Source of the DNA: UBA5336 sp964415675
GTDB taxonomy: Bacteria; Pseudomonadota; Alphaproteobacteria; Caulobacterales; Hyphomonadaceae
Assembly (NCBI GenBank): GCA_964415675.1
Contig: CAYQBG010000011.1
Location: 1 to 64,000, forward strand
Length of the DNA stretch: 64,000 nucleotides
Direction: 5' to 3'
The position numbers and the translations under genes are program-made. Numbering within the stretch: the stretch's first letter is position 1; each line of letters starts with the position of its first letter. This document shows, piece after piece, positions 44,234 to 53,436 of the stretch. Below the pieces are notes generated by a model. It was not told the origin of the DNA, did no database searches, and saw only the letters and a list, made by a program, of their open reading frames with translations.

Positions 44234-44668
44234 AGCTTTCAGCGCGGCGCCAGCCACAGACTCGACGCCTCATTCCAGAATTCGAGGTTCAGCATCATCG
44301 GTCGCAGCCAGAGTCCGGCGATTTTCCTCCCTGCGCCGAAATTTCATGCAAATTTTATGCTCCGGCGCAGCGCAGAGCCTGCGCGCAGAGAGTTAGCCGG
44401 GGCTTAAAGCAAGTTCGGAGCAATCGGAATCGATTGCAAACGGAGACTTGCGCAAAAACAAGAACCTGAAGCGGCTCCGCGGAGTGAAACGGAGCGGTGC
44501 TGCTCTAAAAGCCCGTCATGGCCCGGTTCATCCAGGCCATCCAGCTCGCAGCTTTTCCTGTTTCCTGAACTTGTCCCGCATCCCCGGGCTTGACCCGGGC
44601 CTTCCCGCAAAGGTCGGGCCTTGTCTGCCGGAGGGCCCGGCTCTTCGGCCGGGCACGCGGCTCATGAT
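44234..44668. repeat. Mosaic of intergenic palindromes between hflX and mazG
   Basis: 435 bases without a gene between convergent hflX and mazG. Several palindromic blocks are seen: a TGGCCCGGTTCATCCAGGCC block near 44519-44540, CCCGGGCTTGACCCGGG at 44583-44599, and GCCCGGC/GCCGGGC at 44635-44641 and 44648-44654 around loop TCTTCG. These resemble alphaproteobacterial interspersed repeats of the CCCGGGCTTGACCCGGG type. They may also end transcription from both sides. Confidence 0.55.
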
Positions 44669-45499
44669 TCATCCTGCCTTCTCTGCGCGTTTGACCGCCT
44701 GCCAGAGCGATTCCTGTTCGTCCAGGCTGAGCGCCGAAAATTCCGCGCCTCGCTCTGGCGCCAGCGCCTCCATCGCACGGAAGCGGCGTTCGAATTTGTC
44801 ATTCGCCTTGCGCAGGGCAGTTTCCGGATCGGTCTTGAGCCGGCGGGCGAGATTGGCGCAGACGAAAAGCAGATCGCCCAGCTCTTCTTCCAGCGCGGCC
44901 GGATCGCCATCGTGAATCGCGCCGCGAACCTCGTCGATTTCCTCGTCCAGCTTGTCGAAGATCTGACCGGCCTCGGTCCAGTCGAACCCCGTGCGTGCGG
45001 CGCGTTTCTGTAGTTTTTCCGCGCGCATCAGGGCCGGCAGGGCATAGGCGACGCCATCCAGCGCGCTATTTTGCAGGCCCTTGCCAGCACGCTCGGTCGC
45101 TTTCATCTCTTCCCATGCGGCGGTCTGGTCATCACTGTCTCGCCCGTCGGGCGCCCCGAAGACGTGAGGATGGCGCCGGATCATCTTGCCGGCAATCGCC
45201 TCGGCGACGTCAACAGCCGTAAAATGCGCCGCCTCTCCCGCCATCTGGCTATGGAAAGCCACCTGAAACAAGAGGTCGCCCAGTTCGTCGCGCAGCTCCG
45301 CCATATCGCCCATCGCAATGGCCTCTGCGACTTCATAAGCCTCCTCGATTGTATAGGGCGCAATCGTGGAAAAATCCTGCTCCAGGTCCCAGGGGCAGCC
45401 ACGATCGGGGTTGCGCAGCGCCGCCATGATCGCCAGCAGGCGGGCAAAGGCCTCGCCGGCACGCTTATGGTCCTCATCCGGGGAAGGGGGGCTCGACAT
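44669..45499 (-). CDS. mazG: Nucleoside triphosphate pyrophosphohydrolase MazG
   Basis: 276 residues with two tandem MazG helical domains. It hydrolyses NTPs to NMP and pyrophosphate, clearing aberrant nucleotides. The first domain has the metal ligands in TIEEAYEVAEAIAMGD and ELRDELGDLLFQVAFHS. The second reads EIDEVRGAIHDGDPAALEEE, ELGDLLFVCANLARRL. It is on the opposite strand to hflX and 145 bases downstream of the metallo-hydrolase gene, possibly the last member of that operon. Confidence 0.94.
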   Translation of the reverse strand: MSSPPSPDEDHKRAGEAFARLLAIMAALRNPDRGCPWDLEQDFSTIAPYTIEEAYEVAEAIAMGDMAELRDELGDLLFQVAFHSQMAGEAAHFTAVDVAEAIAGKMIRRHPHVFGAPDGRDSDDQTAAWEEMKATERAGKGLQNSALDGVAYALPALMRAEKLQKRAARTGFDWTEAGQIFDKLDEEIDEVRGAIHDGDPAALEEELGDLLFVCANLARRLKTDPETALRKANDKFERRFRAMEALAPERGAEFSALSLDEQESLWQAVKRAEKAG

Positions 45500-45644
45500 G
45501 GGGCGCCTCCGGTCTGCTGCCTGCTTGGTCTAATCGCAATTGCCCGCCAGAGGAACCCGGGGCCCGAAGCGACAGACAAGGCCCGCCAGCCAGAGACACC
45601 GTGACCGTCATGTCCGCCATTCGCATAATCAACATTATGGGAAA

Positions 45645-46457
45645 TCAGATGATGATACGACTGACACTGAGCCCGTCATGGCCGGGGCGCACGCCATCCG
45701 GAAGCTGCCCCAGCAGCGTGCGGTAATCCATATCGACATGCAGATTCGTCAGGATCGTCTCCTTAGCGCCAATCTGTACGGCCCATCCGAGCGATTTCTC
45801 CAGGTGCGCATGGGTCGGGTGCGGCTCATAGCGCAGCGCATCGACAATAAAGACGTCTGACCCCTCAAGCATTGCAATCGATTCCGGCGGCAAGTCACTG
45901 ACATCATTGCAATAAGCGATAGGTCCAACCCTGAATCCGAGAGAGCGGATGCGGCCATGTTCCTGTTCGACGGGAAGGAATTCGATCTCCCCGCCAGGCC
46001 CATCAATCATGAACGCGTTGCCCGGCTCGATCAGCGGCTGGAGCGCCAGAATCGCCGGATAACCGCCCGTCCCTTCGAAACAATAGTGAAATTTCGAGGC
46101 CAGCGAGGCTTTGGTCGGCGAGTCCATATAGGCCGCCAGCTGGCGCCGCGCGCGAATGGCAAAGACCCGCACATCGTCGATTCCATGAGTCTGGTCGGCA
46201 TGGTCATGGGTGAACACGACAGCGTCGAGCGCATCTGTCCGCGTCATCAGCATCTGTTCGCGCAGGTCCGGCGACGTATCGATCAGCACCCGAGTCGGGC
46301 GTTTGGCGCCTTCGGCAAACGCCTCAACCAGGACCGAACAGCGCATGCGCCTGTTACGCGGCTCATCGGGGTCACACACACCCCAGTCATTGCCGATCCG
46401 CGGCACGCCGCCGGATGATCCCGTACCGAGCAGGGTGACTTTCAGCTCCCGGCTCAA
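45645..46457 (-). CDS. MBL-fold metallo-hydrolase, PhnP-like
   Basis: 270 residues. The metallo-beta-lactamase fold motif THDHADQTHG (HxHxDH, about residues 80-90) is complete, with further metal ligands in YCNDVSDLP and TNLHVDMDY. The N-terminal LLGTGSSGGVPRIGNDWGVC and the cysteine-containing DPDEPRNRRMRCSVLVE resemble PhnP cyclic phosphodiesterases, but no phn genes are near. It overlaps tatD by 4 bases, and the tatD-MBL pair is conserved in alphaproteobacteria. Substrate unknown, likely a cyclic nucleotide or phosphodiester. Confidence 0.88.
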   Translation of the reverse strand: MSRELKVTLLGTGSSGGVPRIGNDWGVCDPDEPRNRRMRCSVLVEAFAEGAKRPTRVLIDTSPDLREQMLMTRTDALDAVVFTHDHADQTHGIDDVRVFAIRARRQLAAYMDSPTKASLASKFHYCFEGTGGYPAILALQPLIEPGNAFMIDGPGGEIEFLPVEQEHGRIRSLGFRVGPIAYCNDVSDLPPESIAMLEGSDVFIVDALRYEPHPTHAHLEKSLGWAVQIGAKETILTNLHVDMDYRTLLGQLPDGVRPGHDGLSVSRIII

Positions 46458-47227
46458 GCGGTCACCCGATGAAACAGGCGCAGCGCATTCTCCTCGGTGA
46501 CTTTCAGGATATCATCAAGTTCGCGGTCATGCAGGCGGGCGAGCGCTGCGCCCACATCCTTCAGATAGGCGGGCTCATTGCGCCGGCCGCGATGGGGCAT
46601 GGGCGCCAGGTAGGGGCAGTCGGTTTCCAGGATAATGCGGTCGAGCGGGACTTTCGAAATCACCTCGCGCACATCATGCGCATTCCTGAATGAGAGAATC
46701 CCGGACACTGAGACATAGCCCCCGCGCTCCAACCCGGCGCGGGCCAGCTCCCATCCGCCTGTATAACAATGCAGGAGCGGAACGAATTCGCCCTTGGAAT
46801 ATTCCTCACAGAGCACCTCGATGACCTGCGGATCGGCCTCGCGCGTGTGCAGGATGATCGGCAGGCCGGTTTCGCGCGCGGCAGCCATGTGCTCGCGCAG
46901 ACTGCGAACCTGGTCAGCTTCCGGGCTATAACCATAATGATAGTCCAGTCCGGTCTCGCCGATCGCGATAACGCGCGGTTCTTCGGCCGCCGCGATAAGG
47001 TCGGCTGCCATCAGGTCCGTGAAGTCCTTGGCATGGTGGGGATGGGTGCCCACCGAACACCAGATATCATCATGGGCGCGGGCAAGGCTGCGCACCTTGT
47101 CGAAATTGTCGAACCGGTCGCAGATCGCCAGCATCCGCGTGACGCCGGCACCGCGCGCGCGGGCGAGGACCGCATCGAGGTCGTCCTCAAACGCCTCGGC
47201 GTGGAGATTCACATGCGTGTCGAACAT
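46454..47227 (-). CDS. TatD family metal-dependent deoxyribonuclease
   Basis: 257 residues, a TIM-barrel metal hydrolase. Ligand motifs seen: DTHVNLH at the start, SVGTHPHHAKDF, IAIGETGLDYHYGYSPEADQ, IILHTREAD, LLHCYTGGW and ILETDCPYLAPMPHRGRRNE. TatD relatives have DNase or exonuclease activity in DNA repair or turnover. It sits between holB and the MBL gene in one minus-strand operon, 9 bases downstream of the holB stop. Confidence 0.92.
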   Translation of the reverse strand: MFDTHVNLHAEAFEDDLDAVLARARGAGVTRMLAICDRFDNFDKVRSLARAHDDIWCSVGTHPHHAKDFTDLMAADLIAAAEEPRVIAIGETGLDYHYGYSPEADQVRSLREHMAAARETGLPIILHTREADPQVIEVLCEEYSKGEFVPLLHCYTGGWELARAGLERGGYVSVSGILSFRNAHDVREVISKVPLDRIILETDCPYLAPMPHRGRRNEPAYLKDVGAALARLHDRELDDILKVTEENALRLFHRVTA

Positions 47228-47236
47228 GCCCCTGCC

Positions 47237-48184
47237 CTAACCGGAAACAGCGCCTTTCTGAAGCCCCGCAACCAGTTTCGCGACAGTTTGTGCCCGGTCC
47301 ATCGACAAGTCGCGCGCTTCTGACAGGGTTCGCGCCATAGTCAGCCATGTCTCGGCGCCTTCCGGGGCTTCAAGCGCCGCCTCGCGGGCATGGCTCAGGA
47401 CCGCGTCGCAGAACGCCTCGAACGCGGCCTCATTGGCGCTTGCGGCCTGGATTGCGCCATCGACGAGACTGGCGTCGGGGCGCGGCAGGCCCCCGACCAG
47501 TGAACGCCCGGCCCTTGCCGCTTTCATCGCGCTGGTATCGGACATGGCAAGGCCATGCCCCGGCCGCCCGTCGGCCAGTGCCGCGACCGCGTCGACGTCT
47601 GCTATCTCATGGAGGCCAAGCACCTGTTTCAGGTCTGCCTGCGACAGTCGGCCCAGCCGCAACCGCCGGCAGCGCGAGCGGATCGTCGGAAGGACGGGCA
47701 CGCGTCCATGACAGATGAGGATAAGGGCGCAATTGGTCGGCGGCTCCTCCAATGTCTTCAACAAGGCATTCGCCCCGAAACGATTGAGCTCGTCATAGCT
47801 GTCGACCACACCGACCCGCCAGCCGCCCATGGCCGGGCGCAGCTCGAAGAAATGCGTCAGCTCACGCACCGCCTCCACTTTTATGTCCTGCGGCAGCTTG
47901 CCCTTCTCATCGGGCCGCCGGCTGAGCCAGCGAAGATCGGGATGAGCATCGGCAGTGACTTTCTGAACAACAGGGTCGCCTTGCGGGGCGTCCAGCAGCT
48001 GATTGTCCGGGCCGCGCGCGCCAAGCAGGAACGCGGCCAGCCGCCGCGCGAGTGTCGCCTTGCCGACGCCCGAAGGCCCCTCGATCAGCCAGCCATGGTG
48101 CAGCCGGCCGGTTTCATATGCATCGACAAAAGCCCCCTCAGCAGCGTCATGGCCGATCAGGGGCCAGGCTGGAGTCCCGGTCAT
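47237..48184 (-). CDS. holB: DNA polymerase III subunit delta'
   Basis: 315 residues. A clamp-loader AAA+ protein, with the P-loop region WLIEGPSGVGKATLARRLA at about residues 32-50, a DSYDELNRFGANALLKTLEE region and the sensor-type TIRSRCRRLRLGRLS. It loads the sliding clamp as part of the replicase. It overlaps tmk by 4 bases, and the tmk-holB order is widely conserved. Confidence 0.93.
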   Translation of the reverse strand: MTGTPAWPLIGHDAAEGAFVDAYETGRLHHGWLIEGPSGVGKATLARRLAAFLLGARGPDNQLLDAPQGDPVVQKVTADAHPDLRWLSRRPDEKGKLPQDIKVEAVRELTHFFELRPAMGGWRVGVVDSYDELNRFGANALLKTLEEPPTNCALILICHGRVPVLPTIRSRCRRLRLGRLSQADLKQVLGLHEIADVDAVAALADGRPGHGLAMSDTSAMKAARAGRSLVGGLPRPDASLVDGAIQAASANEAAFEAFCDAVLSHAREAALEAPEGAETWLTMARTLSEARDLSMDRAQTVAKLVAGLQKGAVSG

Positions 48185-48822
48185 CGGGCCGCCTCGAAAC
48201 GCTCCTGAAGGACCGACAGCGCTCGCGCGGCGACGGTTTCTGCGTCTTCCAGAGCATCAAGAACCACACAGCGTCCGGGATCGTCGCGCGCAATTGCCAG
48301 AAACCCCTCGCGCACAGCGTCATGAAATGCGAGGTCGCGGCCCTCGAACACGTCCGTGTCGGCCGATCGCCCGTCCCGGCGTGCCAGCAATTGCCGGGGC
48401 GGGGCATCCAGGATGAGTGTGAGATCGGGAATGGTGCCTGCAAGGACCTGCGTCTCCATGAACTCCAGAAAGGAGGGCGGCGCGCCGTCTTCGACGGCCT
48501 GATAGACACGGGTGGAATCGGCGAACCGGTCGCAGATCACGATTTCGCCATCGGTGAGCGCCGGACGTATCAGCTTTTCCAGATGATCGCTCCGTGCCGT
48601 GTTCATGAGCAGCGCTTCGGCCAGCGGCGAAAAGCGTTCGCCGCCCGGCGGATAGAGCGCAAGCTGGCGCACGGCCTCCGCCAGCGGCGTGCCACCGGGC
48701 TCACGCGTCTGGCAGACCTTGTAGCCAAGATGCGACAGCCGCGCGCAAAGCTGCGCCTGAAGCGTGGACTTCCCCGTCCCTTCGCCGCCTTCAAGCGTGA
48801 TGAATATCCCGGCCAGGCTCAT
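48181..48822 (-). CDS. tmk: Thymidylate kinase
   Basis: 213 residues. It phosphorylates dTMP to dTDP. Walker A is TLEGGEGTGKSTLQAQL at residues 8-24. The DRFADSTRVYQ motif and the LID region RRDGRSADTDVFEGRD are present. It overlaps dacA upstream and holB downstream by 4 bases each, so the four genes are translationally linked. Confidence 0.95.
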   Translation of the reverse strand: MSLAGIFITLEGGEGTGKSTLQAQLCARLSHLGYKVCQTREPGGTPLAEAVRQLALYPPGGERFSPLAEALLMNTARSDHLEKLIRPALTDGEIVICDRFADSTRVYQAVEDGAPPSFLEFMETQVLAGTIPDLTLILDAPPRQLLARRDGRSADTDVFEGRDLAFHDAVREGFLAIARDDPGRCVVLDALEDAETVAARALSVLQERFEAAR

Positions 48823-49973
48823 GCCGCCTCACCGCCTTCGATCTTCAGGCGAAGGCCTTCCAGAACCTTGCCCACAAAACCGATGCGCGGAACGTCTTCA
48901 GCCGCGACCAGCGGCAGGTCGAGGCGTTGCTCGCCCTCCATCATGACAATGAGCCTTGCGACCTCCTCGCCCGCCAGGATCGGCGCTTCAAGCGGGCCCT
49001 GATACACGATTTCAGCCACCGCATCGGCGAAGGCGCGCTTATGGGCTGTGAGCTGCGCGGCCTGCTGCAGCTCGACCGGCACGCTGCTGCGCGCGCCCAT
49101 CCAGACATCGAGGGCCGGCAGGTCGAGACGTACCGGGTCGATCTGACGCGTGGCAAAGGCTGAAAAGGCCAGCCGCATCAGCCGCTCGGCTTCCTGCGCG
49201 CGCTCCGCTTCGCTGTCCATCCCGTTGATCACGATGATACGGCGAACGCCGTCCTGAACGCCCGAAGCGGTCAGACCATAGCCGGAGGCTTCCAGATGCC
49301 CGGTTTTCAGCCCATCGACCCCCTCCATGCGACCGAGGAGCGGGTTCCGGTTGGGCTGGCTGATACCGCGCCATTCATAGTCCGGCTGGGCATAAAGCGG
49401 ATAGAATTCCGGATGCTCAAGCATTGTCAAGCGCGCCAGACGGGCAAGATCGATCGCCGAAATCCGGTGATTCTCGTCATTCAGGCCGGTGGCATTCTCG
49501 AAGGTCGCGCTGTCGAGCCCCATCTCGCGGGCGAGCGCCGTCATCTCCCGGGCAAAGGCTGCCTCAGAGCCGGAAATACCTTCCGCGAGCACGATACACG
49601 CATCATTTCCCGACAAGATGATCACGCCGCGCAGCAGTTCCGCCACAGTCGGCTGGTCGCCCACTGCAAGGCCCATCGTCGAGCCGCCAGACGCCCATCC
49701 TCCCTTGCGCCAGGCATTCTCCGACACAGTAAAGGTCTGATCGAATTCCAGTTCGTCAGACTTGACCCGATCAAACACCAGATGCGCCGTCATCATCTTG
49801 GTCATGGAGGCGGGAATCATCAGCGCCTCGCCATTTTTGTGCCAGAGCACATCGCCCGTCTCATGATCGAGGATCACCGCATGGCTGGCGTCACTATCGA
49901 TCAGCTGCGCCGATGCGAGCGGCGCAAGGACCAGGATCGCGATTAAAAAGAACAGGCGTCGGATGAGGGACAT
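48819..49973 (-). CDS. D-alanyl-D-alanine carboxypeptidase (PBP5/6 type)
   Basis: 384 residues. A signal peptide (LFFLIAILVLAPLASAQL) directs it to the periplasm. The penicillin-binding motifs are SMTK in MIPASMTKMMTAHLVF, SGN in IILSGNDACIVLAEG and KTG in VDGLKTGHLEASGYG. A C-terminal PBP5-like beta domain and an amphipathic tail (GFVGKVLEGLRLKIEGGEAA) follow. It trims peptidoglycan stem peptides. It lies 75 bases after rlpA and overlaps tmk. Confidence 0.93.
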   Translation of the reverse strand: MSLIRRLFFLIAILVLAPLASAQLIDSDASHAVILDHETGDVLWHKNGEALMIPASMTKMMTAHLVFDRVKSDELEFDQTFTVSENAWRKGGWASGGSTMGLAVGDQPTVAELLRGVIILSGNDACIVLAEGISGSEAAFAREMTALAREMGLDSATFENATGLNDENHRISAIDLARLARLTMLEHPEFYPLYAQPDYEWRGISQPNRNPLLGRMEGVDGLKTGHLEASGYGLTASGVQDGVRRIIVINGMDSEAERAQEAERLMRLAFSAFATRQIDPVRLDLPALDVWMGARSSVPVELQQAAQLTAHKRAFADAVAEIVYQGPLEAPILAGEEVARLIVMMEGEQRLDLPLVAAEDVPRIGFVGKVLEGLRLKIEGGEAA

Positions 49974-50048
49974 GGGGCGGATGGTCTCCTGCGGGCATTG
50001 GACTCGCCCGAGAGAAGAAGCTTTCGCCCCGCGCCGTCAACTGCCATC

Positions 50049-51287
50049 CTACAGGTTTGGACGGTTCAGCACGATCCCGTCGGCGATCCCGCGCGCAGAA
50101 AGCTCGGTGCGGACCGTATCCGCCCGCGTTCGGCTGGCGAAGGGACCGACCCAGACCCGGAAATAATCCGCCCCGTTGACCCTGGCCTGCTTGATATCGA
50201 CCGGCATGGTCGCATCCAGCGACACTGCGAGCCGCTGGGCGTTGCCGATATCAGCAAAGGAGCCAAGCTGGATGAAATGGCCGGGCTCACCGCGTGCGGG
50301 CGCGCGATTGAGACGGGCTGGAATGTCATCAAGCGCTACCGTCACGGGCGTCGCCTTGCGGGCGGGCGCGGCTGGAGCCGTCTGAACGGGGGTTTTGTAG
50401 GGCGCAGCGGCCACAGGCGCCGGACCGATGTAACGCACGCGCACCTTTGCCTGGCCGACCTCTTCGAAGCCGAGCATTTCGGCAGCCCGCCGGGACACAT
50501 CGATCATGCGCCCTTCAATGAAAGGCCCGCGATCATTGACGCGCAGCACGACTTCGCGATTGTTCTCAGTATTGATGACCTGGACAAGGCTCGGCAGGGG
50601 CAGCGTCGGATGGGCAGCCGTCATCGCTTCCTGGTCGAAAATTTCTCCATTCGCCGTCGGGTTGCCATGGAAGCCAGGCCCATACCAGGACGCAATGCCG
50701 GTCTCGTCATAGGTGGTTCCACCCTGGGGACTGATTTGCGCCCCGCGCACCGAATAGGTGCCCGCAGCGGCGAGGGCCGGGCCAGCCGGCGCAGGGGCAG
50801 CGCTGGCGGTGGCCGGCGCGCCTTGAGCGGCGATACGGGCCGCCGTCGCGCGGGCATCGAATCCGCCCTGCGAAATCGCCGGATCGGAGGCACTGGTCCG
50901 CGCCGCCGCCTGAGGGGGACGTGTGTTGGCATATTGGCGCGCTTCTTCCGGCGCCACGGCGGATTTGGAAGATGAGAACGCGATAGGCGTAGCATCGGCC
51001 ACAGCGCGGGCATTTCCGTCACTGTATACGAGATCCGGACGGTCGGGATAGCGGAACTCGATCCGCTTGCCCGCCGGCGCCTTCGCGTCTGCGGGCGCGC
51101 TCTGGCGGGGCGTTGCGTGGGCGGCGGCAGCGTCTGAGGATTGCGGCTGATCACCCTGCGGGGCGAAAGTAATCGGCGCGGGCTTGCGGCGTGCTTCAGC
51201 CTGGGGTGCGGCCAGCGTCGCAAGGCCAATTCCCATCGCAATAGCAATGGCGAGACGGGAAACGGGGGTGATGGTGCTCACGATCAT
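50049..51287 (-). CDS. rlpA: RlpA-like septal lytic transglycosylase with SPOR domain
   Basis: 412 residues. An N-terminal signal (LAIAIAMGIGLATLAAPQAE) is followed by a long alanine- and proline-rich linker, then the double-psi beta-barrel TGIASWYGPGFHGNPTANGE, VRVNDRGPFIEGRMIDVSRR with the catalytic Asp/His-type residues, and a C-terminal SPOR domain GHFIQLGSFADIGNAQRLAV. It binds denuded septal glycan and separates daughter cells. First gene of the rlpA-dacA-tmk-holB-tatD operon. tRNA-Ser lies upstream on the other strand. Confidence 0.9.
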   Translation of the reverse strand: MIVSTITPVSRLAIAIAMGIGLATLAAPQAEARRKPAPITFAPQGDQPQSSDAAAAHATPRQSAPADAKAPAGKRIEFRYPDRPDLVYSDGNARAVADATPIAFSSSKSAVAPEEARQYANTRPPQAAARTSASDPAISQGGFDARATAARIAAQGAPATASAAPAPAGPALAAAGTYSVRGAQISPQGGTTYDETGIASWYGPGFHGNPTANGEIFDQEAMTAAHPTLPLPSLVQVINTENNREVVLRVNDRGPFIEGRMIDVSRRAAEMLGFEEVGQAKVRVRYIGPAPVAAAPYKTPVQTAPAAPARKATPVTVALDDIPARLNRAPARGEPGHFIQLGSFADIGNAQRLAVSLDATMPVDIKQARVNGADYFRVWVGPFASRTRADTVRTELSARGIADGIVLNRPNL

Positions 51288-51526
51288 GGCGTCCTCATTC
51301 TGCGGTCACCGCCCTGCCCTTTTCAATCTTGTCCCAGGCAAGGTCTGTTGAAGGGCAGTTCTCTGCCCGGATGTGGACCGTATTTACCATTGCGCGATGC
51401 ATATAGCGTGAATGGCAACAGAAACACCGCGCCATTGCGGTCAGCTCCTGTTAACGTCTTGCCGGGCTGTCTCGTCTCTTGCATCACCGGGGGAACACAC
51501 AGTATGCGTGCGCCCTTAACCCGTGC

Positions 51527-51614
51527 GGATGGGTGGCAGAGTGGTCGATTGCGGCGGTCTTGAAAACCGTTGAGGTGAGAGCCTCCGGGGGTTCGAATCC
51601 CTCCCCATCCGCCA
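51527..51614 (+). tRNA. tRNA-Ser (anticodon TGA)
   Basis: 88-nt class II tRNA. GGATGGG (51527-51533) pairs with CCCATCC (51604-51610). The anticodon loop CTTGAAA has anticodon TGA. The long variable arm GAGGTGAGAGCCTC is typical of tRNA-Ser, and CCA is encoded at 51612-51614. Downstream the sequence turns AT-rich and then accessory in content. Confidence 0.96.
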
Positions 51615-52077
51615 TACGGGCGCTTTTAATACATTGTATATATTGATAATGCTTGCTGTGCGTGGTCCCCTGCCCTAACGAGCGGCGTTGGTTCTCAGTG
51701 GCGTGGTATCACTGTGTACATCGTCGGCAGTGTGTAGCCGGAGTAGAATTCTCATCGATCGTCTTTCAGTGAAAGAACAACACTGGCTGCGAAGACGCAG
51801 GTGGACGCCAGTTCTTACCCATCACTATAAAAAGCCAGAGCGCAAGCACCACGCCTGGTCCAGGGGTAGCCCACTTTTTCATTGCTGAATTGTCCCTTCT
51901 TTTCAGACAGTTGGTCAAAAAGCTACGGATCGGCCAAAGCCTTTACATCGGCAGGACCGGCGCTGTTGATGAGAAGAGGATAACACCCTCATGTATCGGG
52001 CGATTGTCTGACCCCCCTTTGATACCGTTTGTGATGATCGGGCTTTTCGCCGGAAACTGGATTGGCAGCGGCCTACT
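51615..52077. other. Gene-free stretch after tRNA-Ser
   Basis: 463 bases between tRNA-Ser and the histidine kinase stop. It starts AT-rich (TACATTGTATATATTGATAAT near 51632-51652). Short open frames here (for example 51688-51888) show no recognisable protein features. No copy of the tRNA 3' end, integrase or insertion-sequence end was found. It may be degraded accessory DNA. Confidence 0.4.
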
Positions 52078-53436
52078 TCAGGATATTCTGGTTGCGTTCG
52101 GGAAGGAAATCGATGCGCGAACACCTCCGCCATCGCGATTGACGACGGTCAGCCTGGCACCTTGGGCGCTAAGCAGCGAACGGGCAATGCTGAGCCCTAG
52201 TCCGGTGCCCCCGGTTTCGCGGTTTCGTGACCGCTCTCCTCTGAAAAAGGGGTCGAAAATGTTCTCCAGATCGGCTTCAGCGATCCCCGGTCCGCGATCA
52301 AGCACGTGCACGGAGATACCCTGTTGCCCACGCTCGACTTCAATTGTGAAAGCGCCGGCATAGGACGTTGCATTCTTACACAGATTGGTAAGTGCCCGCG
52401 TCAGGGCCGCGCCTTCTGCGACGATCCAGAACTGCTCGTCATCGACGTCTACCGGGACCGGCTGCGTCAGGTTGGCCGCAAAGTCTGCGAGGAATTTGTT
52501 CAGATCGATCAGCTCCGGTTGCGTCGTTGGATGCTCTGAGCGGGCATAGAGCAGCATGTCGCTGACCAGATGTTCCATCAGGTCGATGTCTGCCTCCAGC
52601 TGGGCCGCGCGAACGCCCTCGACTTCATCCAGACGCAGCTTGAGCTGGGTGAGGATTGTACGGATGTCGTGGGCGAGGGCGGCCACCATTCGGGACCGGT
52701 CCGCCAGCAGTGTCTGAACACGCACCTGCATCTTATTGAGTGCACGCGCCACGCGGCGGATGTCTTCGGTTCCCTTCGCGTCAACATGTATGGGCTTTGT
52801 CGTGCGCCCCAGGGAATGGGCAGCTGACTCAAGCGCGCGCAGCGGCCCGAAGCCCTGGCGGAGAGCTATGATGACAGCGCCAGCGAAGACCAGCGGAATG
52901 AACAGGACCTGCCACAGATCGGACATTTCAAATATGGCCGAGGGAGACATGAACGTCGTCAGCACGCGTCCATCGGGCATCTGGACCGAGACTTCCAGGG
53001 CAAACAGCGTGAAGCGTACCGGCGCCGCCGCGCCGCTCTGGGCCTCGTCCAACTGGAATCTGCGTAATATTCGATAACGCACATCATGCCGGGCCGGTTG
53101 CAGGTCTCGATCAGCGAACTCCTTCTCAAACGGCGAGATGAAGACGTCCGAGAGAAGGGCACCGTCGGGGAATGAATTTGCGATCCTGGCGGTGCGGCCG
53201 GGTGTGGAAAAGGTCGCCAGAACCAGACTCTCTGTTTCCGGCGGTGTGCTTTCCAGCATTTCAACAAGGCCTGCTGTCGTTCTGGCGTGGTTCTCGAGGA
53301 CCTTCGGCGCCATCGTAAAGATCAGGGTGGTCTGAATCAGAATCTGGAGAACTGCAAAGATCGCGATGAGCAGGCCGACAAGGATCGCGATCACTTGCAG
53401 GAATAGCGAACGCTGCAGGACGCGGAGAATGCCCAT
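52078..53436 (-). CDS. Sensor histidine kinase (EnvZ-like)
   Basis: 452 residues. One membrane helix near the N-terminus (VIAILVGLLIAIFAVLQILI), a periplasmic segment of about 120 residues, a second helix (VLFIPLVFAGAVIIALRQ), then HAMP. The phosphoacceptor is in MVAALAHDIRTILTQLKLRL (about residue 255). ATPase boxes are LTNLCKNATSYAG, DRGPGIAEADLENIFDPF and GGTGLGLSIARSLL. Its start overlaps the response regulator stop. The signal is unknown. Confidence 0.92.
   Translation of the reverse strand: MGILRVLQRSLFLQVIAILVGLLIAIFAVLQILIQTTLIFTMAPKVLENHARTTAGLVEMLESTPPETESLVLATFSTPGRTARIANSFPDGALLSDVFISPFEKEFADRDLQPARHDVRYRILRRFQLDEAQSGAAAPVRFTLFALEVSVQMPDGRVLTTFMSPSAIFEMSDLWQVLFIPLVFAGAVIIALRQGFGPLRALESAAHSLGRTTKPIHVDAKGTEDIRRVARALNKMQVRVQTLLADRSRMVAALAHDIRTILTQLKLRLDEVEGVRAAQLEADIDLMEHLVSDMLLYARSEHPTTQPELIDLNKFLADFAANLTQPVPVDVDDEQFWIVAEGAALTRALTNLCKNATSYAGAFTIEVERGQQGISVHVLDRGPGIAEADLENIFDPFFRGERSRNRETGGTGLGLSIARSLLSAQGARLTVVNRDGGGVRASISFPNATRIS

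Noticed and set aside
51688..51888. Possible transposase or integrase remnant after tRNA-Ser
   Set aside because: No integrase or transposase motif could be recognised, and no copy of the tRNA end was found downstream.
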